Positions 1 to 5,925 of a stretch of 9,306 nucleotides of DNA are shown in pieces. How positions within the stretch are numbered: position 1 is the first letter of the stretch; every line of letters starts with the position of its first letter. The stretch is from Acidobacteriota bacterium (lineage in GTDB: Bacteria; Acidobacteriota; HRBIN11). Where the stretch lies: the NCBI GenBank assembly GCA_030550225.1, contig JAUQPV010000081.1, positions 1 to 9,306 of the forward strand. The letters are read 5' to 3'. The position numbers and the translations under genes are program-made. The notes under the pieces are model-generated. The model made no database searches. It was not told where the DNA came from and saw nothing but the letters and a program-made list of their open reading frames with translations.

Positions 1-117
1 TCGCCGGATTCGCTTAAAGGGGTCCTGAGACAGGTCCCATCGGACTGTGGAAAAACCCCTGCAGAGGAGGTCTTCATCCCCTACCCACCAAAAATGAAAC
101 AGTCACCAGCCCCATGA
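1..117 (+). CDS. Possible C-terminal tail of an upstream gene (partial, unidentified)
   Basis: Reading frame 1 is open from the left edge to a TGA at 115-117, giving about 38 residues; the other two plus frames stop by base 28. The last part contains EEVFIPYPPK, which reads like an ordered protein end, and codons 22-28 almost all end in G or C as in the neighbouring genes. Overall third-position GC is only about 55 percent, lower than in the genes that follow, and an open stretch of this length can occur by chance in GC-rich DNA. I do not recognise the family. If real, it is the last gene before the rodZ-like gene, with a 66-base gap. Confidence 0.3.
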   Translation, partial: SPDSLKGVLRQVPSDCGKTPAEEVFIPYPPKMKQSPAP

Positions 118-131
118 TCGGTTGCCCGATC
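116..131 (+). other. Small perfect hairpin upstream of the rodZ-like gene
   Basis: GATCGG (116-121) and CCGATC (126-131) form a perfect 6-bp stem around a TTGC loop. It begins at the end of the possible upstream gene tail. No T-run follows, so it is not a convincing intrinsic terminator. It overlaps the proposed -35 hexamer of the next promoter candidate and could instead be an operator-like palindrome. Its function is unknown. Confidence 0.3.
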
Positions 132-151
132 CCAGCGGTTCAGGGTAAAAT
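122..151 (+). promoter_or_regulatory. Candidate sigma70-type promoter for the rodZ-like gene
   Basis: TTGCCC (122-127) and TAAAAT (146-151) are spaced by 18 bases. This would place a start point near 158 and give a 5' leader of about 25 bases before the ATG at 184. The match is moderate: the -10 differs from TATAAT at one base and the -35 is poor after TTG. There is no experimental support. Confidence 0.3.
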
Positions 152-183
152 GAATCGCTTCCTTCCCAGACGAGCCGGACGGT

Positions 184-924
184 ATGAGCATCGGACCCTT
201 GCTTCGGCAGGCCCGTCAGGTGCGGAATCTTTCCCAGCGAGAGGTGGCGGAGCGGCTCCGGATTCCGGTCGCTTATATCCAGGCCATGGAAGAAGAGCGT
301 TGGGAGGACCTGCCGAGCGGCCACTACCGGCGGGCCTTTGTGCGGGTGTATGCCGATTGGCTGGGCGTTCCCCTGACGCCTGAACTGCTGGCGAACCTAT
401 CGGACCGTCCTGCCGAGACCCTGCGTCCCTTCACACACCGGCGACTCCCGGAACGGTCCTTCCTGCGATTCTGGTGGGCGGGTATCGCTATCCTCGTCGC
501 TGCCCTATCTGGGATATGGTGGCATGTTCAGCGGCCGACCGAGAACACCAGTCCCGCCGGGGATGCCCGAACGACTCCCGTTGCTGAGCCGACCTCGGTA
601 GCACCCCAATCACCCTCGGGGAATGCTGGCGTGGGGACCTCCCCGATGCCGATCCGGCTTCGCGTCGTGGCGGAAGAGAACTGCTGGCTGGAGGTCTATG
701 CTGACGGTCGTCGGGTCTTCCTGGGAACCCTGCGGGCCGGCGAGTCCTACCGGGTCGAGGCGATGACCCAGGTTCGTCTGGCGACGGTCGGGAATGCGGG
801 GGCTCTACGGGTCTTCTTCAACGACCAACCGCTCCCGCCCCTGGGCGGGCCCGGTGAGACTCGGCGTGACGTGATTTTCGACACGAGCCGACTCCCGTCT
901 GGAGGCACCCCTTCCCCCCAATAG
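184..924 (+). CDS. rodZ: RodZ-like helix-turn-helix membrane protein
   Basis: This 246-residue protein has the layout of RodZ, the bitopic membrane protein that links MreB filaments to the cell-wall elongation machinery. Residues 2-65 form a RodZ-type HTH domain (LLRQARQVRNLSQREVAERL, then the typical YIQAMEEERW and YRRAFVRVYADWLGV). Residues about 97-114 form one hydrophobic membrane segment (WWAGIAILVAALSGIWW). Residues 118-155 are a Pro/Ser/Thr-rich linker, and 157-233 match the periplasmic RodZ C-terminal domain (DUF4115), with a CWLEVYADG motif. The ATG at 184 starts directly at the HTH domain, although the ribosome-binding site in front (CCGGACGG) is weak. The same architecture occurs in other membrane HTH proteins, so a role in cell shape is inferred. 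It is separated from the next gene by 263 bases carrying a large inverted-repeat element. Confidence 0.85.
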   Translation: MSIGPLLRQARQVRNLSQREVAERLRIPVAYIQAMEEERWEDLPSGHYRRAFVRVYADWLGVPLTPELLANLSDRPAETLRPFTHRRLPERSFLRFWWAGIAILVAALSGIWWHVQRPTENTSPAGDARTTPVAEPTSVAPQSPSGNAGVGTSPMPIRLRVVAEENCWLEVYADGRRVFLGTLRAGESYRVEAMTQVRLATVGNAGALRVFFNDQPLPPLGGPGETRRDVIFDTSRLPSGGTPSPQ

Positions 925-933
925 GAAATGATG

Positions 934-939
934 TATAAT
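934..939 (+). promoter_or_regulatory. Consensus -10 box (TATAAT) ahead of the inverted-repeat element
   Basis: A perfect TATAAT preceded by TG lies 9 bases after the rodZ-like stop codon. No good -35 is visible at the expected distance (bases around 911-916 read CTTCCC). If active, it would start RNA near 946, so the transcript would carry the whole hairpin element at 985-1174 as its 5' leader before the gene at 1188. Confidence 0.35.
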
Positions 940-984
940 GAATGAGCATTTCGGCGATTCGGCAGATGGGCAGGGAGGTAAGAC

Positions 985-1174
985 GGCAAAGGGCAAAGCG
1001 CAAAGTGCAAAGTGCATAGGGCAACGGGACGTGACATCTCGGGACGCCAGCCGTCATGGCGGGATCACCCTTCGGAGCACCGCCGATGACGGTGACGGTA
1101 GGGACGACCCGAGGGGTTATTTAGGCCAAAGGCGCGGAACAGGCCCTTTGCCTTATGCTCTTGGCCCTTTGCGC
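985..1174. repeat. Nested inverted-repeat element with heptamer-tract arms (element A)
   Basis: Six in-phase degenerate heptamers (GGCAAAG, CGCAAAG, TGCAAAG, TGCATAG and similar) fill 985-1026. Bases 998-1028 are the imperfect inverse complement of 1144-1174 (26 of 31 match, no gaps). Inside lie two further complementary pairs. CTCGGGACG (1038-1046) pairs with CGACCCGAG (1105-1113) with one A-A mismatch. CCGTCATGGCGG (1051-1062) pairs with CCGCCGATGACGG (1080-1092) with one bulged G, around a 17-base loop. The gap between genes can therefore fold as one long interrupted hairpin. There is no T-run after it, so it is not a standard terminator. It could be a structured 5' leader, a small RNA or a MITE- or REP-like repeat. 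Confidence 0.7.
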
Positions 1175-1187
1175 TGAGGCGCGTGGG

Positions 1188-2378
1188 ATGGCCGACAAGC
1201 ATGTCGTCACCCGTCAGGTCTTAGGAGGTCAGGCACCGATCGCCATCCAGGAGTTCGCCGCCCGGGGCCTACTCCCTCTGCCTCGGGTCGAGTTCCTTGA
1301 CGTCTGGGTGTACCTGGCCACCCACGGCGGCACCCCGGAGGTCCGAGACCTCGCCCGGCAATCCTTGGAACAGCTTTCGACCCAAGAGCTGGCGGAGCTG
1401 GCGACTCATCCGCATCTGGAGGACTCGACCTTCGAGTACTTGGTCCAGCGGTACGGTCGAGATTCGGCCGTCGCCGCTCGTCTGGCGCGGAATCCTGCGA
1501 TTCCGGATGCGGCCCTCGTGCGTCTGGCGGAACAAGCCGGGGCCGACGTCTTGGAGCTCATCGTGGTCAATCAAGTTCGTCTTCTTCAGACACCAGACCT
1601 CTTGCCGGCCCTCCGTCGGAATCCAAACCTGACGCCGGTCCAGCAAAGACGTCTCCGGGAGTTTGAAGAAGAGTTTGTCCACAAGGAAGTCCGCTACGAG
1701 TTAAAGGTCCCTGCTCGGGAGGCCCCGCCGCCGATGCCGACCCCCGCACCGGTCGTCCCGGCTGGTCCGTCCGCCCCCTCGCCGACGCCGGCTGTCCCAT
1801 CGGTCGTCTCGACGGGTTCGTCGGCGCCAGTCCCGACTCTGGAAGCCCCGGCCTCCGTCCTCACGGCGCCGATGCCGGTCCCGGCGGCCGAGGTCGCCGA
1901 GCCGGCGGAGATGCCGCCGGAAGTCCTGGCCGTCGAGGCCGAGACCCAGGGCGACCCTCAGCGGCTTTTGGACCGGATCAACCGGATGACGATTCCGGAG
2001 CGAATTATGCTGGCGCTCCTGGGCCATCGGGAGGCCCGGATGTTCTTGATCCGGGACCCGAACCGCATCGTCCAGGAGGCCGTCATGAAGAGTCCCCGAC
2101 TTTCGGAGTCGGAGGCCGAGACCTATGCGGCCATGCGGCACCTGGAACCGGACATCTTACGCATCCTGGCCGACCGTCGGGAGTTTTACAAAAATCGGAC
2201 ATTCCTCTATCGGATCGTAACGAATCCGAAGACGCCCATCCCGGTCGCTACCCGTCTGATGGCCCAGCTCTCGGTCATGCAACTCCGGGACATCACCCGG
2301 AGCCGGGACGTCCCGATGGCCGTCCGGAACATGGCCAAAGAACGCTTGGCCCACATTCTGGGCCTGAATAAGGGGTGA
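1188..2378 (+). CDS. Helical-repeat protein of unknown function (LRV/HEAT-like)
   Basis: This is a 396-residue cytoplasmic protein without signal peptide or membrane segment. I chose the ATG at 1188, which has GAGG (1176-1179) eight bases upstream; an in-frame ATG at 1155 lies inside the inverted-repeat arm and would translate that arm. Residues about 20-160 and 257-392 are alpha-helical and show a recurring turn-helix pattern: NPAIPDAALVRLAEQ, NPNLTPVQQRRLRE, SPRLSESEAE, NPKTPIPVATRLM, SRDVPMAVRNMAK. These resemble leucine-rich-repeat-variant or HEAT repeats. Between them, residues about 175-250 form a Pro/Ala/Val linker of low complexity. The C-terminal domain (LLGHREARMFLIRDPNRIVQ onward) resembles conserved hypothetical proteins I recall from acidobacterial and deltaproteobacterial genomes. 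The next gene starts only 8 bases downstream, so co-expression with the phosphatase and kinase is likely and suggests a scaffold or substrate role. That role is inference. Confidence 0.75.
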   Translation: MADKHVVTRQVLGGQAPIAIQEFAARGLLPLPRVEFLDVWVYLATHGGTPEVRDLARQSLEQLSTQELAELATHPHLEDSTFEYLVQRYGRDSAVAARLARNPAIPDAALVRLAEQAGADVLELIVVNQVRLLQTPDLLPALRRNPNLTPVQQRRLREFEEEFVHKEVRYELKVPAREAPPPMPTPAPVVPAGPSAPSPTPAVPSVVSTGSSAPVPTLEAPASVLTAPMPVPAAEVAEPAEMPPEVLAVEAETQGDPQRLLDRINRMTIPERIMLALLGHREARMFLIRDPNRIVQEAVMKSPRLSESEAETYAAMRHLEPDILRILADRREFYKNRTFLYRIVTNPKTPIPVATRLMAQLSVMQLRDITRSRDVPMAVRNMAKERLAHILGLNKG

Positions 2379-2386
2379 GCCGTACG

Positions 2387-3169
2387 ATGTTACGATGGCA
2401 ATTCTACGGAGCCAGCGACGTCGGCCGAAAACGTTCCAAGAACGAAGACGCCTGGGGCTATGACGACGGCCTGGGCCTGTTCATCGTGGCCGACGGTATG
2501 GGCGGCCATGCGGCCGGAGAACAAGCCTCCCAAATCGCCGTCCAAGAGGTCCTGACGTTCATCCAGGCGGCCCAAGCGGACCCGGACGCCACGTGGCCAG
2601 GTTTCACGGCGGACACGGACGAGTGGAAGGAACACGTCCTCCGATGGGCCCTCCTGAAGGCCCACCAGCGGATTCTGGAGACGGCCGGCACGCACGCCGA
2701 ATGGCAGGGCATGGCGACGACGGCCGTCGTCGTCCAGCTCGACCCCGAGGGACGGCGAGCCTTCATCGCCCACGTCGGCGATAGCCGGGCGTACCTCATC
2801 CGGCAGGGCAAAATCATCCAGCTCACGCAGGACCACTCGTGGGTGAATGAGCAGATCAAGGTCGGCATCATCACGGCCGAAGAGGCCCGGGTCCACCCGT
2901 TTCGGAATGTCGTCACCCGGGCCCTGGGCGGGCCGCAGGATCCCGTCGTGGACATCGATGAGGAGCCCTTAGAACCGGACGACATCATACTCCTTTGTAC
3001 GGACGGTCTGAGCGGGGTCGTCAGCGACGAAGACATTCTGGCGACCGTGACTCGGTATGGGACGGACTTAGAGGGCGCCGCCCAGGCATTGATTCAACAG
3101 GCGAACGCCAACGGGGGACCGGACAATATCACGGTCGTCCTCGTCCGTATCGTGGCAGATGCGAATTAG
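2387..3169 (+). CDS. PP2C-family protein Ser/Thr phosphatase
   Basis: This 260-residue soluble protein is a minimal bacterial PP2C (Stp/PrpC-type) catalytic domain, a metal-dependent phosphatase that removes phosphate from Ser/Thr. All core motifs are present in order: SDVGRKRSKNEDAWG (residues 10-24), VADGMGGHAAGE (34-45, metal ligands D36 and G37), GDSRAYLIRQGKIIQLTQDHS in the middle, CTDGLSG with D206, and GGPDNITVV with D246. It should therefore be active. The start is a choice: GTG at 2375 overlaps the upstream stop, but ATG at 2387 has AAGGGGTGA (2370-2378) eight bases before it and gives the usual short N-terminus, so I prefer it. The adjacent kinase gene makes it the probable antagonist of that kinase. 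Confidence 0.93.
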   Translation: MLRWQFYGASDVGRKRSKNEDAWGYDDGLGLFIVADGMGGHAAGEQASQIAVQEVLTFIQAAQADPDATWPGFTADTDEWKEHVLRWALLKAHQRILETAGTHAEWQGMATTAVVVQLDPEGRRAFIAHVGDSRAYLIRQGKIIQLTQDHSWVNEQIKVGIITAEEARVHPFRNVVTRALGGPQDPVVDIDEEPLEPDDIILLCTDGLSGVVSDEDILATVTRYGTDLEGAAQALIQQANANGGPDNITVVLVRIVADAN

Positions 3170-3251
3170 GCGGTGAGGCGGTAGATAAGAGGTTGTTTCC
3201 TCGCCTTACTGCTAAATCGCCCTATTGCCCTACTGTCCGATTGCCTGATCC
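3168..3251. repeat. Degenerate octamer tandem tract with a short hairpin
   Basis: Two copies of AGGCGGTG/A at 3168-3183 overlap the phosphatase stop codon. They are followed by GAGG (3189-3192), a TTGTTT loop and CCTC (3199-3202). Six in-phase octamers (CCTTACTG, CTAAATCG, CCCTATTG, CCCTACTG, TCCGATTG, CCTGATCC) then run from 3204 to 3251, nine bases before the kinase ATG. GGCGGTA (3177-3183) can also pair, with wobbles, with TACTGCT (3207-3213), extending the small hairpin across an internal loop. The tract occupies nearly the whole gap and leaves no clear promoter or ribosome-binding site beyond a weak AGGT at 3252-3255. Confidence 0.6.
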
Positions 3252-3259
3252 AGGTCGCC

Positions 3260-5062
3260 ATGGCCGATAAGACGCAAGCGCCGATCCCGGAGCGTATCGG
3301 GAAATACGTCGTCAAGCGCCTGCTCGGAAAGGGCGGAATGGGCCGGGTCTATCATGCTTATGACCCCTTCATCGGCCGCGACGTCGCCCTGAAGGTCATG
3401 CTCCCAGACCTGGCCGAGGACCCGGTCTTGAAGGAACGATTCGTCCGAGAAGCCCAGTCCGCCGGTCGCCTCCGCCATCCCAACATCGTGACGATCTACG
3501 ACCTGGGCGAAGACGACGGTGTTCCCTACATCGCCATGGAGTACTTGGAGGGCCGAGACCTGGACGAGATCATCCGGACCCGGGTCCCCCTGGCGGTCGA
3601 CGAGAAGTTGGACATCATCCGCCAGGCCTGCGAAGCCCTTGGTTACGCCCACGCCCAGGGCGTCGTCCACCGGGACATCAAGCCGTCGAATATCCGGATC
3701 CTGGACAACCACGTCGTCAAGATCATGGACTTCGGGATCGCCAAGATGGGGGCGACCCACTTTACCCAGACGGGTATCATCATGGGGACCCCCCACTACA
3801 TGGCCCCCGAACAGGTCCGTGGGGAGCGGGAGAAGATCGACGGCCGGACGGACATCTTCGCCTTGGGCGTCGTCCTCTACGAGTTCCTCGTCTACCGTCG
3901 GCCCTTTGAAGGCGAGCACTACACGACGGTCTTCTACAAGATCGCCCACGAGCCCCCGGCGCCTCTCCCCTCGGACGTCGACATCCCCTACCTCGAGGAC
4001 ATCCGGGCCGTCATCGAGAAGGCCCTGGCCAAGAATGTCGAGGAACGCTATCAGTCCGCCTACGACATGGGCCGCGACCTGCAAGCCATCATCCGGAAGT
4101 TCCGGGACGAGAAGACGACGATCGTGACCCAGAGCCGCCCAGCCGAGGAGCCTCGGACGGTCCTGGTCGCCCAGCCGCCGGTCCCGCCCTCGACGCCGCC
4201 CCGGCCTACGGAGCGTCCGACGGTCCAGGCCCCACCTCCGCCCCCGCCGGAGCCGCCGACCGTCCTGGCGCCCTCGAAACCTGAACCGGCGACGGTCTTG
4301 GCCTCGACCCCGCCCCGGCCGCCGGCCCCGACGCGAGCGACCGTCGCCGCCCCGCCGACACCCTCGACGCCGTCGGAGATCTCCATCGCCGTCGGCCCGC
4401 CCGTCGAGGAAAGACGGCGGCCCGTCGGACTTTGGATCGCCCTGATATCGGCTTTTTTAGTCTTGGGCGTGATGGCTGCCTACCTCACGTACCGGTTGTG
4501 GCCGAGTCCCGGACCTGAGAATACGACGGGTCCGACGCACTCCGATGTAAAGCCACCGGATCAGGAGATGGCCTCGAAAGAGGCGACGACGGGTCCTGCT
4601 GAAACGACAAAGACTCAGGAAGCCGGCAAGACCGGGCCTCTGCCCTCGGAAAACATGAAGACGACGAGTCCGACGGGCCAGGAGACGACATCCACGAAAG
4701 TGGAGTCCTCGCCCGGTACCGAGGGCAAGACGATTGCCCGGGATCAGACGGGTGAAGAGACCAAGACCCCGGTGGAGGTCCCAAAGGGGACCCTCTTCAT
4801 CAATCTCCTGCCGTGGGCAGAAATTCTTCGTATCGAACGAGTTTCCGACGGCTTCCGAGTACCGATCCCGACGCCGGCTTACACGCCCCTGTGGGTCTCG
4901 GACGTGCCGGCTGGCCGCTACGTCGTCGAGTACCGTCATCCGGCGATGAGTGCCCCGGCGACCGTCGAGGTCGATGTCCTCGGCCAGCAAGTCAACCGCC
5001 TGGTCCAGCGAATTTTCCGCGGAGGCCTGCCGCCAGAATTCCAGGGTATCTTGGAGCCGTGA
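3260..5062 (+). CDS. Transmembrane Ser/Thr protein kinase with PEGA-like C-terminal domain
   Basis: This 600-residue Hanks-type (PknB-like) kinase is predicted to sit in the inner membrane. The catalytic domain spans about residues 13-285: glycine loop GKGGMGRV (23-30), lysine K45 in VALKV, helix-C glutamate E64, HRDIKPSN (137-144; D139, K141, N144), DFG (157-159) and APEQ (182-185). All catalytic residues are present. T169, T171 and T177 lie in the activation segment. Residues about 290-385 are a Pro-rich linker with recurring Thr-Val-Leu motifs. A membrane helix follows at about 390-412 (GLWIALISAFLVLGVMAAYL), then a Thr/Ser/Lys-rich outer linker (about 415-508) and a beta-rich domain at about 510-590 (GTLFINLLPWAEI, WVSDVPAGRYVVEY) resembling PEGA. 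PASTA repeats are absent. The stop codon overlaps the start of the TPR gene (TGATG), suggesting coupled translation. Confidence 0.93.
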   Translation: MADKTQAPIPERIGKYVVKRLLGKGGMGRVYHAYDPFIGRDVALKVMLPDLAEDPVLKERFVREAQSAGRLRHPNIVTIYDLGEDDGVPYIAMEYLEGRDLDEIIRTRVPLAVDEKLDIIRQACEALGYAHAQGVVHRDIKPSNIRILDNHVVKIMDFGIAKMGATHFTQTGIIMGTPHYMAPEQVRGEREKIDGRTDIFALGVVLYEFLVYRRPFEGEHYTTVFYKIAHEPPAPLPSDVDIPYLEDIRAVIEKALAKNVEERYQSAYDMGRDLQAIIRKFRDEKTTIVTQSRPAEEPRTVLVAQPPVPPSTPPRPTERPTVQAPPPPPPEPPTVLAPSKPEPATVLASTPPRPPAPTRATVAAPPTPSTPSEISIAVGPPVEERRRPVGLWIALISAFLVLGVMAAYLTYRLWPSPGPENTTGPTHSDVKPPDQEMASKEATTGPAETTKTQEAGKTGPLPSENMKTTSPTGQETTSTKVESSPGTEGKTIARDQTGEETKTPVEVPKGTLFINLLPWAEILRIERVSDGFRVPIPTPAYTPLWVSDVPAGRYVVEYRHPAMSAPATVEVDVLGQQVNRLVQRIFRGGLPPEFQGILEP

Positions 5063-5847
5063 TGCAAGACATGGGATACGTCACGTACCTGCGAGTGTTC
5101 GTCTTGGTGGGGGTGATGACCGTTGGGGCTCTTTCGACCGCCGATGCCGACCAGGAATGGTACTATTACTATGAGTTGGGTCTTCAACGCCTCCGGGATG
5201 GGAACGCCCAGGCGGCCGTCGAGAACCTCTTGCAGGCCATCGAGAAGGGCCCCGAGCCCGGCCCCCGCCGGCGGACGTACGGGACCTTCTTCAAGGACTT
5301 CTACCCCTACCTCCACCTGGCGAAGGCCTATCTGATCCTCAAACAGTGTCCGGAGGCCGTTCAGGCCATCGCGATGTCCGTCCAAAAGGAGCGGATCAAT
5401 CCCGGAAATCCCCTGTATGGAGAATTCACGAGTGTCCGAGAGCAGGCCCGGGCGCTTTGTGAGCGCCCCACGGGGCCTATCGAGCCGCCGCCCGGCAAGG
5501 CCTTGCCGCCCCCCGACTCCAAGACGGACGTCCCGCCTGTAGGTCCATCACCTGTCCCCCGGGCCATCGTCTTGCAGGCCCTGGAATTCTATGTCAACGG
5601 GCGGTACGACCGGGCGTTTCAGGTCCTGAAAGACGCCGAGGCCCAGTACAAATTAGACGAGCGGGCTTACTTCATCATGGGTTGTAGTCTGGCGGCCCGC
5701 TACTACGCCGAGGGGGAGAAAACCCCAGCCCTCCTACAACGGGCGCGGGACTTGTTCCGGCAGGCCCGGCCTCTGCCGGAGCGATTCCAACAGCGGATGG
5801 CCTATCTGGTGTCCCCCAAAATCCTGGCCGTCTATCAGTCCCCCTGA
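5062..5847 (+). CDS. Secreted TPR-like protein coupled to the kinase gene
   Basis: The protein has 261 residues. The ATG at 5062 overlaps the kinase stop (TGATG) and has GGAG at 5053-5056; a second ATG at 5071 is possible. The frame stays open far upstream, but that part is a shadow of the kinase. Residues 1-29 look like a Sec signal peptide (hydrophobic YLRVFVLVGVMTVGAL, then STADA-D), placing the protein in the periplasm or outside. Residues about 33-66 (YYYYELGLQRLRDGNAQAAV) and 81-110 form TPR-like helix pairs. A Pro-rich linker follows (about 137-167), then a second helical block (168-240) with ALEFYVNGRYDRAF and MGCSLAARYYAEGE, ending in YLVSPKILAVY. I recall similar two-block proteins beside kinases in acidobacterial-type genomes. 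A plausible role is binding the kinase's outer PEGA-like domain, but this is inference. Confidence 0.8.
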   Translation: MQDMGYVTYLRVFVLVGVMTVGALSTADADQEWYYYYELGLQRLRDGNAQAAVENLLQAIEKGPEPGPRRRTYGTFFKDFYPYLHLAKAYLILKQCPEAVQAIAMSVQKERINPGNPLYGEFTSVREQARALCERPTGPIEPPPGKALPPPDSKTDVPPVGPSPVPRAIVLQALEFYVNGRYDRAFQVLKDAEAQYKLDERAYFIMGCSLAARYYAEGEKTPALLQRARDLFRQARPLPERFQQRMAYLVSPKILAVYQSP

Positions 5848-5925
5848 CTCTCTCCATATGAGCGAATGGCGAACGGCGAACAGTGTCCCCCCTTTCTATC
5901 TGCCCACCGGCCGGCCTTCCTACCC
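5848..5925. repeat. Convergent gap with short heptamer tract
   Basis: This 78-base gap lies between the stops of the convergent TPR and C39-like genes. Bases 5861-5881 hold AGCGAAT, GGCGAAC, GGCGAAC in phase. Bases 5896-5904 (CTATCTGCC) are the inverse complement of the GGCAGATAG motif seen at 8447-8454 and, in related form, at 961-968. No hairpin followed by a T-run is visible for either gene, so neither has a recognisable intrinsic terminator here. Confidence 0.45.

Noticed and set aside
985..1174. CRISPR array or direct-repeat array
   Set aside because: Units are only 7 bases, contiguous and degenerate; there are no spacers and no cas genes.
938..1177. Short plus-strand frame running through element A
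   Set aside because: It translates heptamer repeats (Gly/Lys/Ala-rich) and the hairpin core, has no ribosome-binding site, and overlaps the true start region of the next gene.
1720..1925. Pro/Ala-rich stretch as a sign of frameshift in the helical-repeat gene
   Set aside because: The frame remains open and the conserved C-terminal block follows in the same frame, so it is a genuine low-complexity linker.
2390..3036. Two minus-strand open frames opposite the PP2C gene
   Set aside because: All PP2C motifs are on the plus strand; the opposite frames show no motif.
3230..4084. Long minus-strand open frame (284 codons) opposite the kinase domain
   Set aside because: It is antisense to an unmistakable kinase catalytic domain; strong third-position GC bias keeps the opposite strand open. 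The Val/Asp/Gly-rich peptide has no recognisable domain.
4813..5061. Upstream extension of the TPR-like protein
   Set aside because: It overlaps the kinase PEGA-like domain in another frame. The ATG at 5062 follows a GGAG and leads straight into a signal peptide.
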